Positions 36,210 to 45,402 of a stretch of 64,000 nucleotides of DNA are shown here, one piece after another. How positions within the stretch are numbered: the first letter of the stretch is position 1; each line of letters opens with the position of its first letter. The notes under the pieces were generated by a model. That model had not been told where the DNA came from, did not search any database, and saw only the letters and a program-made list of their open reading frames with translations. The position numbers were made by a program, and so were the translations under genes. Source of the DNA: Deltaproteobacteria bacterium (lineage in GTDB: Bacteria; Desulfobacterota; DSM-4660; Desulfatiglandales; Desulfatiglandaceae); contig JAIPDI010000002.1 of assembly GCA_021737785.1 (NCBI GenBank), positions 62,001 to 126,000 of the forward strand, in the 5' to 3' direction.

Positions 36210-37019
36210 AAAATAACTGCAAATACCAAAAAAGCCCCGGCCCTTGAGAGGGGATTGAAAGTTCTCGATCTGTTGGCCGAGGAAGGATCCGAACTGGGCC
36301 TCAAATCAATCGCTCAGACACTGAATATCCCTGTGCCTTCTTTGTGGCGAATACTCGGGGTGCTCAAGGAAAACGGGTATGTCCTCTTCGACCCCGACAA
36401 GAAAACCTACCGGCTCGGTTTCAAGTTCCTCTATCTCGGCAACATCGTTCTGAACCGGATGGGCTTCCGCTCCCAGGCCAGGGGGTATCTCAGGCGGTTG
36501 GTGGAACTGACCGGAGAAACCGCTGAACTCTCAGCGCGTGTCAAGGATCAGCTGATTCTGATCGACCAGGTGGAGGGGCCTGACGCGGTGAGGCTCTTTT
36601 CCAGGATCGGGAGTGCCTATCCCTATTTCCACGCCACTGCACCTGGAAAGGTCTATCTGGCCCATCTGGAGAGAGAAAAGCTGCAAAGCGTCATGACGCG
36701 CATGGGCCTCCCTAAAATTACGGCGCATACCATCACCCGTCTTGATGGGTTGGAAAATGACCTCAGATCGGTCCTTGCAAACGGTTTTGCGTCCGACACA
36801 GAGGAGATGCGGGCCGGGGTCTGCCGCATTGCATCTCCGGTATACGATAAAACAGGGAAGGTAGCGGCATGTCTCGGCATCGCGGCCCCCTCTTTCCGCA
36901 TCCGGAAACAAGATTACAAACAAATCGGAAACACTATCAAGGATCTGGCGCAGGAGTTGAGCGCTGAACTCAAGGAGTACAACGCTGCAGACTGGTTGCC
37001 GTTTGGCGGATTCCGATGA
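36207..37019 (+). CDS. IclR-family transcriptional regulator
   Basis: A 270-residue regulator with an N-terminal winged helix (about 10-75; GLKSIAQTLNIPVPSLWRIL) and a C-terminal effector domain (about 85-255; YFHATAPGKVYLAH, and near the end GVCRIASPVYDKTGKVAACLGIAAPS). It sits 21 bp upstream of two acyl-CoA dehydrogenase genes, the likely targets, with an acyl-CoA or aromatic acid as a plausible effector. I prefer the ATG at 36207; the frame also has an ATG at 36186, inside the left operator arm. Neither has a ribosome site, so the mRNA may be almost leaderless. Confidence 0.92.
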   Translation: MKITANTKKAPALERGLKVLDLLAEEGSELGLKSIAQTLNIPVPSLWRILGVLKENGYVLFDPDKKTYRLGFKFLYLGNIVLNRMGFRSQARGYLRRLVELTGETAELSARVKDQLILIDQVEGPDAVRLFSRIGSAYPYFHATAPGKVYLAHLEREKLQSVMTRMGLPKITAHTITRLDGLENDLRSVLANGFASDTEEMRAGVCRIASPVYDKTGKVAACLGIAAPSFRIRKQDYKQIGNTIKDLAQELSAELKEYNAADWLPFGGFR

Positions 37020-37040
37020 AAAATGGAGTAGGAGGTTACC

Positions 37041-38168
37041 ATGTTTGAACGTACTGAAGAACAGGGTATCCTGTTAAAAAACCTCAAACGGGTTGTCGAT
37101 GAAAAAATAGCGCCTGCCGCTGCAGAAACCGACCGGACCGGCGAATTCAACTGGGAAATCGTCTCCCTCTTCTGGGACTTGGGGCTCCTGAAGATCATGC
37201 TTCCCCCGGCATACGAGGGATGGCCCGGCAACCCCACCCATACCCTCTGTCTCTCCATAGAGGAAATCGCAAAGGCCTGCGCATCGTCCGCCCTTCTCTT
37301 GGTTATTCAGGCCGTGGGCAGCTATCCCCTGATCTTCGCAGGAGATGAGGCCCAAAAGGAAAAGTACTGCCCCTTGATATCGGACGAGAGGCGGCTCATC
37401 GGCTACCTGGTTACCGAACCCGGGGCCGGTTCGGATGTCCGGGCGATCCGGTGCACTGCCAGGCGGACGGGCGATGACTATCTCCTCAACGGGCGTAAGG
37501 TCTTTGCCACTAACGGTTCGGTGGCCGGGGTCTATTCAGTGCTTGCCAAGACAGGGGATAAGGAGCTCTCGTTTTTTATTGTGGAGAGGGATCGAAAGGG
37601 GATTTCCATCGGCAGGATAGAAGACAAATGCGGTTTCCGCGGCAGCAACACCGCGGAGGTCATTCTGGAAGACGTCGTCGTACCCGAATCCAATCTTATA
37701 GGAAAACCAGGGCAGGGGTTTAAGATCGCCATGGGTGATTTTGATATGTCCCGACCGGCTGTGGCGGCCCTCTCCCTGGGCCTGGCCGAAGGGGCACTGG
37801 ACTATACCATCGAGTATGCCGGGCAGCGTCAGACCTTTGGAAAGCCCCTCATTCAACATCAGGCGATCCAGTTTCTGTTGGCCGATGCCGCCACCCTGAT
37901 CGAAGCCAGCCGGGGGCTCATGGAACGGGCGGCCCTCGCGTTTGACTCGGGGCAAAGAAACACCAAACTCGCATCCATGGCCAAATTTTTCTGCAGCGAT
38001 GCGGCCATGAAGATCACCACGGATATGGTCCAGGTCCTCGGGGGGTATGGGTATATCCGCGATTATCCCATTGAACGGATGTTCCGGGACGCCAAGCTGA
38101 CACAGATCTTTGAGGGGGCCAACCAGATCCAGCGGATGATTATCGGAAGAGAGATCAGCAGGAGGTAA
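37041..38168 (+). CDS. Acyl-CoA dehydrogenase
   Basis: A 375-residue FAD enzyme. Marks: LVTEPGAGSDVRAI, NGRKVFATNGS, RQTFGKPLIQHQAIQ and VLGGYGYIRDYPIERMFRDAK. The catalytic base is Glu358 (QIFEGANQIQRM), as in medium- and short-chain enzymes. It is the first structural gene behind the IclR regulator, 13 bp before the next dehydrogenase, and GGAGG precedes the start. Substrate unknown; the pairing of two different dehydrogenases suggests successive or alternative steps on one acyl-CoA. Confidence 0.94.
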   Translation: MFERTEEQGILLKNLKRVVDEKIAPAAAETDRTGEFNWEIVSLFWDLGLLKIMLPPAYEGWPGNPTHTLCLSIEEIAKACASSALLLVIQAVGSYPLIFAGDEAQKEKYCPLISDERRLIGYLVTEPGAGSDVRAIRCTARRTGDDYLLNGRKVFATNGSVAGVYSVLAKTGDKELSFFIVERDRKGISIGRIEDKCGFRGSNTAEVILEDVVVPESNLIGKPGQGFKIAMGDFDMSRPAVAALSLGLAEGALDYTIEYAGQRQTFGKPLIQHQAIQFLLADAATLIEASRGLMERAALAFDSGQRNTKLASMAKFFCSDAAMKITTDMVQVLGGYGYIRDYPIERMFRDAKLTQIFEGANQIQRMIIGREISRR

Positions 38169-38181
38169 AGGAGGATGTAAC

Positions 38182-39387
38182 ATGAATTTTTCGTTGACCA
38201 AGGAGCAGAAGGACATCAAAAAGGCGGCCGCTGAATTTGCCCGGGGCGAATTTCAGACCGATTTGATTTTGGCGTGCGAATCCGGCCATCGGTTTCCACG
38301 GGAGGTCTACAAAAAGGCGGGGGAACTCGGCTTTATCGGCCTGGATTACCCGGAAGAGGTAGGGGGCGGCGATCTGGGGGTCATGGAAAACGTCCTCGTG
38401 ATCGAAGAATTCTGTAAGGCGGATTCGGGCATGGGCATGGCCCTTCACCTGGCCTATCTCCCCGCAAAGATCGTCAAGATCTTCGGAACCCCCGGACAAC
38501 AGGAAAAATTCCTGTCGCCGCTGGTCAAGGGCGACTGGGTCTCTGCAGTATCATTTACCGAGCCCGACCACGGAAGCGACCTGACCCGAATGGAAACCAC
38601 CCTCCGGGAAGCGGCGGACGGCTTTGTCCTGAACGGGACCAAGGTCTTCACCACCAATGGCGGCTATGCCGACTTCTTCATCGTCCTGGCCCAGGAAGAT
38701 CCCGATGCGCGACCCGGCAAGGGGATGACGACCATCCTGGTGGAGAAGGACCCCTCCTCCTGGCTGGGCGGCAGTCTGGAGATCAATGAACTTACCGGCA
38801 AGATGGGACTCCATATGACCTCCAGCAGCGAGCTGGTGTTTCACGATCTGAAAATCGCAAAAGAAAATATTCTGGGAGAACGGGGCCGGGGACTCCTGAA
38901 TGTCCTCGATTTCCTGGACGAGAGCCGGATTGAGATCGGGGCCCAGGCCCTGGGGAACTGCGAAGGGGCCTTCCTGAAGGCCCTGAACCATGCCAGGGAA
39001 AGAAAACAGTTCAACCGTTCGATTATCGACTTCCAGGCGATCGGTCACAAGCTGGGCAGGATGTGGAGCCGGATCCAGTCTCTCAAATGGCTCAATTATT
39101 ACGGGGCCTGGCTCTGCGACCACCGGCCGGAAAAGCTCGCCGGCGTCGTGCCCCTGTTGACCTCTGTGGTCAAACACCATGTACCGGAAACGGCAAAGGC
39201 AATTATCGACGATGCCATCACCGTTTTCGGAGGATATGGGTATTTTCTGGACCAAGAGGTGGAAAGACGCTATCGGGACAATCGCATCATCGAGATGTAT
39301 GAAGGGACCGTGGAGGTTCAATTGAACAATATCGTGCGTATCCTGAAAAAGATGCCCCCGCGTTTCATCGACACGGAACTTCTCTGA
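38182..39387 (+). CDS. Acyl-CoA dehydrogenase, second of the IclR operon
   Basis: A 401-residue FAD enzyme distinct from its neighbour: FTEPDHGSDLTRMETTL, NGTKVFTTNGGYADFF, RKQFNRSIIDFQAIG and VFGGYGYFLDQEVERRYRDNR. The catalytic Glu374 is present (EMYEGTVEVQ). The TEPDHGSD motif and length resemble dehydrogenases for dicarboxylyl or cyclic acyl-CoAs, but this is a guess. AAAGGAGG precedes the start. It ends the operon. Confidence 0.93.
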   Translation: MNFSLTKEQKDIKKAAAEFARGEFQTDLILACESGHRFPREVYKKAGELGFIGLDYPEEVGGGDLGVMENVLVIEEFCKADSGMGMALHLAYLPAKIVKIFGTPGQQEKFLSPLVKGDWVSAVSFTEPDHGSDLTRMETTLREAADGFVLNGTKVFTTNGGYADFFIVLAQEDPDARPGKGMTTILVEKDPSSWLGGSLEINELTGKMGLHMTSSSELVFHDLKIAKENILGERGRGLLNVLDFLDESRIEIGAQALGNCEGAFLKALNHARERKQFNRSIIDFQAIGHKLGRMWSRIQSLKWLNYYGAWLCDHRPEKLAGVVPLLTSVVKHHVPETAKAIIDDAITVFGGYGYFLDQEVERRYRDNRIIEMYEGTVEVQLNNIVRILKKMPPRFIDTELL

Positions 39388-39597
39388 GATGCTTCGGCCG
39401 GTGCCGGTGCTTGCCATATCGATCAGCCGGGCTCGGGCATGCTCGTTTTTCAAACACGGGTTGTCAACAGGAAAAATATCAGGTATGTTCCCGTCAGCTA
39501 GGCGTGTCTACCACGTCTTCAGAATAGATCCGGCCGGGCACCACTGCTGCCGAGGCGTGGTGCGGACGTCTCATTCCATAAAGGGCAAGGGTTGGCA

Positions 39598-40755
39598 ATG
39601 AGGGAAACAAAAGAAAATGCATCGTGCCCCTGCGAACTGGGATTTGAGAGACCGGATCAGGGGACCCTCGTGATCAGGATGGCCGGAAGCTGGACCCTCA
39701 ACAACAGATGCCCTTCTGCAGAGCGTGTCCTGAAAGAGATGGAGTCCGGCCCCCGGACCGAAAATATCGCCTTTGATGCATCAGCCCTGACCGATTGGGA
39801 CAGCGGATTCCTGATTTTTTTGACGCGGGTGATCGACGCGTGCTCGAAGGAGGGCGGCCCGGCAACGGATATGAAAGGATTGCCGGAAGGGGCCCGGAAA
39901 CTCCTGACCCTTGCGGCGACTGTTCCCGAGAAGAAGGGGGCGGAAAAAGCACCCGGCAGGGCATCACTTCTTTCACGGGTTGGGGAGGAAACCGTTGATT
40001 TTTTTCGTTCCTCCGGCGAGATATTGGCGTTCATCGGAGAGGCCTCCGTTGCTTTTTTTAGGTTTGTCACGGGAAAGGCACGTTTTCGAGGTTCCGACCT
40101 GACCAGGATCATCCAGGAGTGCGGCATAGAGGCGCTTCCCATCGTCTCCCTCATCAGCCTCCTGGTGGGCCTGATTCTCGCCTTTGTGGGGGCCGTTCAG
40201 TTGATGCTCTTCGGGGCGCAGATCTATGTGGCGGATCTGGTGGGCATCGCCATGGTCCGGGTAATGGGGGCGGTCATGACCGGCATCATCATGGCCGGCC
40301 GTACCGGGGCCGCCTTTGCAGCCCAACTGGGCACCATGGAGGTGAACGAGGAGATCGACGCATTCAAGACCATGGGGATATCACCGATGGAATTCCTGGT
40401 CCTTCCTCGAATCCTGGGCCTGACGCTCATGATGCCGCTCCTTTGTCTTTATGCGGATTTCATGGGGGTCCTGGGCGGGTTGATCGTGGGGGTGGGGATG
40501 CTGGACCTCAGCGTGGCGGAATACTATCACCAGACAAAATCCGCGGTGGGGCTCACCAATCTGTGGATAGGTCTCTTTCAAGGCACGGTTTTCGGCGTGC
40601 TGGTGGCGGTGGCCGGATGCCTCCGGGGGCTGCAGTGCAGCCGGAGCGCCTCTGCTGTCGGCGATGCGGCCACCTCCGCGGTGGTTACGGGGATCGTCAG
40701 CATCATCGTGGCAACGGCCGTTATCACGGTGATATGCAATGTACTGGGGATTTAG
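39598..40755 (+). CDS. mlaE: MlaE-type ABC permease with N-terminal STAS domain
   Basis: Inner-membrane permease for lipid transport between membranes; 385 residues. Residues about 15-110 form a STAS-like domain (FDASALTDWDSGFLIFL), the part that in E. coli is the separate protein MlaB. The permease follows from about 160: a gate region with SLLVGLILAFVGAVQL, and GIIMAGRTGAAFAAQLGTM plus MEVNEEIDAFKTMGI. The start is ATG 39598, with AGGG before it; an in-frame TTG two codons earlier is possible. It heads a four-gene set with an MCE protein, a lipoprotein and an ATPase. Confidence 0.92.
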   Translation: MRETKENASCPCELGFERPDQGTLVIRMAGSWTLNNRCPSAERVLKEMESGPRTENIAFDASALTDWDSGFLIFLTRVIDACSKEGGPATDMKGLPEGARKLLTLAATVPEKKGAEKAPGRASLLSRVGEETVDFFRSSGEILAFIGEASVAFFRFVTGKARFRGSDLTRIIQECGIEALPIVSLISLLVGLILAFVGAVQLMLFGAQIYVADLVGIAMVRVMGAVMTGIIMAGRTGAAFAAQLGTMEVNEEIDAFKTMGISPMEFLVLPRILGLTLMMPLLCLYADFMGVLGGLIVGVGMLDLSVAEYYHQTKSAVGLTNLWIGLFQGTVFGVLVAVAGCLRGLQCSRSASAVGDAATSAVVTGIVSIIVATAVITVICNVLGI

Positions 40756-40907
40756 AATTGAGGGAATTAGTGAAAAAGCAACCCCTTTGCGTCTCTGTGT
40801 CTCTGTGTGAGACAATTTTGGCTGCGGCTGTGCCGCTTTAGAAGCGTACCTGATGGGAATCCTCACAACAAAAAGGGAAACCCCAATCCCATAGAAAGAC
40901 GAAAAAC

Positions 40908-41966
40908 ATGGACCGACAGGCAAGCAAGACCCTTATCGGCGCCTTTGTTGTGGGCGCGGTCATCCTGATGGCGGCCGGCGTCATGATCTTCGGTAGCGGC
41001 AAGTTCCTGAAAGACACGAGCCGTTTTACACTCTTCTTCAAGGGGTCTCTTCAGGGGCTCAGCGTGGGCAACGCGGTCTTGTTTCGGGGTGTTAAGGTTG
41101 GATCGGTAAAAAGCATCACCATAGAGGCGGATTCAAAAGACCTTTCAGTTTCGATTCCCGTAATTATAGAGATCGACCCCGCCCTGGTAAAAATGGTACA
41201 CGAAAAACGAAGGCTGGATATCCGAATCTCCCTGCCACAGCTCATAGACCGTGGGTTCAGGGCGCAACTGACTATGGGGAGTCTGGTGACCGGTCAGCTC
41301 ATGGTCGGCCTCGGGTTTTACCCCGACACACCTGTTCGGACGTCCGGAATAGAGACCGAATATCCGGAAATCCCCACGATCCCCTCTCCCATCGAACGGA
41401 TCACCGATGTGATGCAGCGGCTCCCTGTAGAAGACATCATCAACAAACTCCTGTCTGCATTCGAGGCCGTTGAAGCACTGGTCGAATCGCCGGACATCCC
41501 GAATGCCCTTCATGCCCTGAGGCAGACGGTTGAGGATGCCGGAAAACTGATCAACAACCTGGACAGCCGCATCGAACCACTTTCAGTAAGCGTCGATCAA
41601 ACGGTCGCGGCATACAAGAAGCTGGCACAGGATGTGGATGCCCATGTGGAACCCCTGGCCTCGCGCATGGACACCACACTGGAGGACGCCCGGAAGCTGG
41701 TTCAAAACGTCGACGGCCGTTCAGGGGACTTGGCACGCAGCATGGAGACCACCCTTGAAAAGGCCCGGGAGGCACTGGAGCACGGGAGAAAGACGCTCGA
41801 TGCGGCAAAAGAAACCATCAGCAAGGACTCGCCCCTGATGTATGAGTTGGATCAGACAATAAGAGAGATTTCCACCATGGCGCGTTCCATCCGCTCCCTG
41901 GCAGATTATCTGGAGCGCCACCCGGACGCCCTCCTCTATGGTAAGGGCGCGCCTAAAAGGAGATGA
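40908..41966 (+). CDS. mlaD: MCE-domain (MlaD-like) lipid-binding protein
   Basis: A 352-residue periplasmic protein anchored by one N-terminal helix (about 8-30). A single MCE domain follows (about 38-118: FFKGSLQGLSVGNAVLFRGV, then VKVGSVKSITIE). The rest is a long helical, coiled-coil-like part (about 195-330) with repeats such as RMDTTLEDARKLVQNVD and SMETTLEKAREALEHG. The family forms hexamers that carry phospholipid between membranes; the long helix could form a tube or reach the outer membrane. A lipoprotein gene follows 4 bp later. Confidence 0.93.
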   Translation: MDRQASKTLIGAFVVGAVILMAAGVMIFGSGKFLKDTSRFTLFFKGSLQGLSVGNAVLFRGVKVGSVKSITIEADSKDLSVSIPVIIEIDPALVKMVHEKRRLDIRISLPQLIDRGFRAQLTMGSLVTGQLMVGLGFYPDTPVRTSGIETEYPEIPTIPSPIERITDVMQRLPVEDIINKLLSAFEAVEALVESPDIPNALHALRQTVEDAGKLINNLDSRIEPLSVSVDQTVAAYKKLAQDVDAHVEPLASRMDTTLEDARKLVQNVDGRSGDLARSMETTLEKAREALEHGRKTLDAAKETISKDSPLMYELDQTIREISTMARSIRSLADYLERHPDALLYGKGAPKRR

Positions 41967-41970
41967 CATC

Positions 41971-42597
41971 ATGCTGCAACCGTTTCGTAAAATTACCGTC
42001 ACAGTTATCGCTCTCCTGCTGATGGCGCTCACGGCATGTGCGAGCAGCGCCCCTGCGCGGTTTTACATTCTGACCCCCCTTGAAAACGCAGGCCAGGAAG
42101 CCCAGGGAACGACCTCTAAGCCCCGTGCGAGCATAGGGATCGGGCCCGTGGCGTTTCCGGCCTATCTGGACCGTCAGCAGATCGTGACCCGTGTCGGCGG
42201 CAACGAACTCCATCTTGCCGGATTCGACGAGTGGGCCGAACCCCTGAAAGACAACTTCACCCGTGTCCTGGTGGAAAACCTCTCCTATCTCCTCCCCGCC
42301 GATTCCTTCACCATTTTTCCGTTCAGAGGCCCCGAGACCATGGATTGGCAGGTGGCGGTGGAGGTCATTCGCCTGGATGGCGCCCTCAATGCGGATGTCT
42401 CGCTCCTGGCCCGCTGGACCGTATACGACAAGAAGGACAACGAGATGCGCCTGACAAAGAAGTCGCAATTCTTACAATCTGCAGCCGGCCCCGGATACAG
42501 GGAACTGGCAGCGGCCCACAGCCGGGTCATCGAGGCCCTCAGCCGGGAGATGGCCGGTTCGATCCAGGTCCTTTCCCTTAAAAGGGGAACCCCCTGA
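41971..42597 (+). CDS. ABC-transport auxiliary lipoprotein (PqiC/YmbA family)
   Basis: The 208-residue protein has a lipoprotein signal ending LTACASS (Cys23). The body starts APARFYILTPL and contains SIGIGPVAFPAYLDRQQIV, EWAEPLKDNFTRVLVENLS, and a late RELAAAHSRVIEALSREMA, as in PqiC/YmbA. It probably sits in the outer membrane as docking partner of the MCE protein. AAGGAG lies 7 nt before the ATG, which follows the MCE stop by 4 bp. Confidence 0.9.
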   Translation: MLQPFRKITVTVIALLLMALTACASSAPARFYILTPLENAGQEAQGTTSKPRASIGIGPVAFPAYLDRQQIVTRVGGNELHLAGFDEWAEPLKDNFTRVLVENLSYLLPADSFTIFPFRGPETMDWQVAVEVIRLDGALNADVSLLARWTVYDKKDNEMRLTKKSQFLQSAAGPGYRELAAAHSRVIEALSREMAGSIQVLSLKRGTP

Positions 42598-42627
42598 AGA
42601 TCCGGATCTTCGGGGAAGGAAGAACCC

Positions 42628-43392
42628 ATGCCCTCTCAGGCCCCTATCATTGCCAAAGATCTGGAAATCGCCTATGGCGACAAAGTCATCCAGCAAGATC
42701 TCAACTTCGCCGTCCAGAGCGGGGAAATTTTTGTGCTCATGGGGGGCAGCGGGTGCGGCAAGACCACGGTGATGCGGTCCTTGACCGGACTAAAAGAACC
42801 CTCCAAAGGAGAGGTCTTCCTGGATGGCATCAGCTTCTGGGAGGCCGAGCAAGCGACCCGGGATCGTCTCGCCCGCAACATCGGGGTGGTGTATCAAAGC
42901 GGGGCCCTGTGGAGCTCCATGACACTGGCTGAAAACATCAGCCTTCCCCTGGATGAGTTCACAGATCTCCCTTCGAGGGAAATCAGGGACCTGGCCGCGC
43001 TGAAGCTTTCTTTGGTGGGGCTTGCCGGGTTTGGAGATTATTATCCCGCGGAAATCAGCGGGGGCATGCGGAAGCGGGCCGGCGTGGCCCGGGCCCTGGC
43101 CCTTGACCCCAAATTCCTTTTCTTTGACGAACCATCGGCAGGTCTCGATCCGGTCACCTCTTCCCTTCTGGACGACCTCATTTTAGAGCTCCGAGACAGC
43201 CTCGGGACCACCATGGTCCTGGTGACCCATGAGCTTCCCAGCATCTTTTCCGTGGCCGACAACTGCATCTTCCTGGATGCGGAGACCCGGACCATGATCG
43301 CCGGCGGCGACCCCAAACGCCTCAAAAAGGAGTCCACAAACCCCAATGTCCAGGCCTTTCTGACCCGGGGCGGCAAGAACCGGACCGGGTAA
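42628..43392 (+). CDS. mlaF: ABC transporter ATPase (MlaF-like)
   Basis: A 254-residue ATPase for the lipid transporter. Walker A GGSGCGKT (39-46), Q-loop VYQSGALWSSMTL, signature ISGGMRKRAGVARAL, Walker B FLFFDEPSAGLDPV and switch VTHELPSI. The SGGMRKR form of the signature is typical of MlaF. It is unusual that the ATPase is the last gene of the set rather than the first. The reading direction, spacing (30 bp) and gene content support one operon 39598-43392. Confidence 0.94.
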   Translation: MPSQAPIIAKDLEIAYGDKVIQQDLNFAVQSGEIFVLMGGSGCGKTTVMRSLTGLKEPSKGEVFLDGISFWEAEQATRDRLARNIGVVYQSGALWSSMTLAENISLPLDEFTDLPSREIRDLAALKLSLVGLAGFGDYYPAEISGGMRKRAGVARALALDPKFLFFDEPSAGLDPVTSSLLDDLILELRDSLGTTMVLVTHELPSIFSVADNCIFLDAETRTMIAGGDPKRLKKESTNPNVQAFLTRGGKNRTG

Positions 43393-43607
43393 GGTGAAAA
43401 TCGAGTTGAGTCAAAAAATATAACATCGAGCTGACCGTTTATACTATTTTGCTGCCTGCCTGGGTGTAAACGGGGAACTTTCTGCTCGTCCAGAAGGCGA
43501 ACCAAAAGACACTGCTGAACGGAATGATTATTATAGCGTCATGCTGGGGGGATGTATTTGGTGATCGCGGATTGAGGAATTGCGAATTTGGAATTAATGG
43601 AGCAATA

Positions 43608-44582
43608 ATGACGCACATTGAAGAAGTGGCAGACAATATTTATCGAATGGAGATCCCCCTTCCGGGGAACCCCCTGAGGGCGGTGAATTCATATGTGATC
43701 AAAGACGCAGGGCGGAATCTGATCGTGGATACGGGGCTCAACCGGGACGAGTGCATGGAAGCCATGCAGTCGGGCCTGAAGGCGTTGAACGTGCACCTGG
43801 AGGAGACCGATTTTTTCGTCACCCACCTTCACGCGGACCACTTCGCCCTGGTCCCGGGACTGGTCGCTGACGCACGGACCATCTATTTCAACCGGCCGGA
43901 CGCTGAAAGCGCAGCCAGGGGTGGCGTGTGGGAGCGGATGGCGGAGTACGCATGTGAAAACGGGTTTAGCGTCGAGGAATCCCAGAGGGCCCTGGAACGG
44001 CATCCAGGGCATCGCCATGGTTCCAAGCTGAACCATGTCCTTACGCTCCTGGATGGCGGGGAAATTCTGTCGATCGGCGACTACGCCTTTACCTGCATAT
44101 CAACGCCCGGTCATACCAGGGGGCACATGTGCCTCTATGAGCCGGACCGGAAAATCCTGATATCGGGCGATCACATTTTGGAGGACATCACCCCCAATAT
44201 CCAGTCCTGGTCGGATGAGACACAGCCCCTTCGAAGCTACCTGGCCAACCTGGACGAGATCTACAAACTGGATGTTGACATTGTCCTTCCCGGGCATCGC
44301 CGAATTTTTTCGCACTGCCGAACGCGGATCGAGGAACTCAAACATCACCACCGAATGAGGCTGGAAGAGGTTTTCAGCATCCTTGGAAAGGGTCCCCGAA
44401 ACGCCTACGACACCGCATCAGAAATGACCTGGGATATCAACTGCAGGTGCTGGGAAGACTTCCCCGTAGCCCAGAAGTGGTTCGCCACGGGAGAGGCCTT
44501 GGCCCACCTGAAATACCTGGTAGAAGACGAAAGGGTGGTCCGGGATCGAATAGAAGGACAGTTCGTGTTCCGCCTGGCTTGA
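43608..44582 (+). CDS. MBL-fold metallohydrolase
   Basis: A 324-residue metallo-beta-lactamase-fold protein. Metal motifs: THLHADHF, the GHTRGHMCLY histidine, SGDHIL and LPGHRRIF. A helical C-terminal part (about 250-320) with CWEDFPVAQKWFATGEALAHL follows and is common in the group with thioesterase- or lactonase-like activities. I use the start MTHIEEVADN because GGAG lies 6 nt upstream; the frame is open 28 codons more over a repeat similar to the MITE interior. Substrate unknown. Confidence 0.9.
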   Translation: MTHIEEVADNIYRMEIPLPGNPLRAVNSYVIKDAGRNLIVDTGLNRDECMEAMQSGLKALNVHLEETDFFVTHLHADHFALVPGLVADARTIYFNRPDAESAARGGVWERMAEYACENGFSVEESQRALERHPGHRHGSKLNHVLTLLDGGEILSIGDYAFTCISTPGHTRGHMCLYEPDRKILISGDHILEDITPNIQSWSDETQPLRSYLANLDEIYKLDVDIVLPGHRRIFSHCRTRIEELKHHHRMRLEEVFSILGKGPRNAYDTASEMTWDINCRCWEDFPVAQKWFATGEALAHLKYLVEDERVVRDRIEGQFVFRLA

Positions 44583-45042
44583 AAGGTTTATACCGCTTTC
44601 ATTGGATCTGTGGCACCCGAAGGTCGAATACTCCTTCCAACGCCCTAAAAAGACGCTAATTTGGGCTGCTCCGCTCATGAATCAGCTCCGCCGGGTGGTC
44701 CCTTTTAAAAATGGTGCCACTATTCGCCGCCTTATGTTTTTCGTACTTCAACTGAATGGCACATGTGGTAGAAGGCAATAGGAGGAATAAATCCATAATG
44801 CGGGAAGGGATGCCAAGATTCAGAGATTCCTTTCTGACACGCAGAGCTCAGGGCGCCCTCTTTTGATGGATGAGATCAATATCGGCGAAACCTACTATAT
44901 TCTTTATCGGAAAAGGAGCCAGGACAAAGCGGAGCACCTTACCTGGGACCGCATGAAACGCTTAGTCGCCTCCTGGATACCACCGGCTCGTATCTGTCAT
45001 CCTTATCCACTTGTTGCGCTTTGGCGTTATTACCTGAGGCAG
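44583..45042. other. Intergenic region, possible intron debris
   Basis: No confident gene. A plus-strand peptide around 44940-45040 (LTWDRMKRLVASWIPPARI, then HPYP) is reminiscent of sequence translated from the region ahead of group II intron domain V, but it has no independent support as a protein. Confidence 0.4.
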
Positions 45043-45115
45043 GAGCCGGATGAGGTAGTCCCTCAAGTCCGGATCTGTGCCGGGGGTGCCGGGTAACCGG
45101 CATTCCTACCGCGAC
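45043..45115 (+). mobile_element. Group II intron 3'-end relic (domains V and VI)
   Basis: Bases 45043-45075 follow the domain V plan: GAGCCGGATGAGG, a four-base TAGT loop, CCCTCAAG and TCCGGATC. The AGC triad is kept, but the G-U pair opposite its G is replaced by A (GGATC for GGTTC), and the loop is not GAAA. A domain VI-like hairpin follows (GGGTGCCGG, GTAA loop, CCGGCATTC) with an A before the 3' stem end. No maturase gene remains, so it is a dead fragment. Confidence 0.5.
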
Positions 45116-45210
45116 CAATTTCGCAACTTCCCCACAGGACCTTCATCATCCAATTCTGTTTCCCAGTGGTGATCTGGTTCTAATTGCCTTACTCTTCATA
45201 TTGACCGCTC

Positions 45211-45249
45211 ACCAAAATTCTTGACAGTTACCAAAATTGCTGGTATTTT
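45211..45249 (+). promoter_or_regulatory. Sigma-70-type promoter for the secreted protein
   Basis: TTGACA (45221-45226), 17-bp spacer, TATTTT (45244-45249). Two direct repeats ACCAAAATT at 45211 and 45230, 19 bp apart, flank the -35 box and could bind a regulator. The gene start is about 150 bp downstream. Confidence 0.65.
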
Positions 45250-45402
45250 TTAAAAAGGTGACCTTTGACTGCATTTCATCGTATTTTCGATAGCTATTTC
45301 ATATCACTACAGCGAAACATTAATCTTTTTTCCACCCCAAAATACTCCAAAAAAGTGGCCTTTTACATAAAAATGTCGAATTAAAGCACAGGAGATAGGA
45401 CC

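Noticed and set aside
44863-45096. 77-codon ORF as a protein gene
   Set aside because: It runs into the group II intron domain V hairpin; the reading frame is better explained as translated intron debris.
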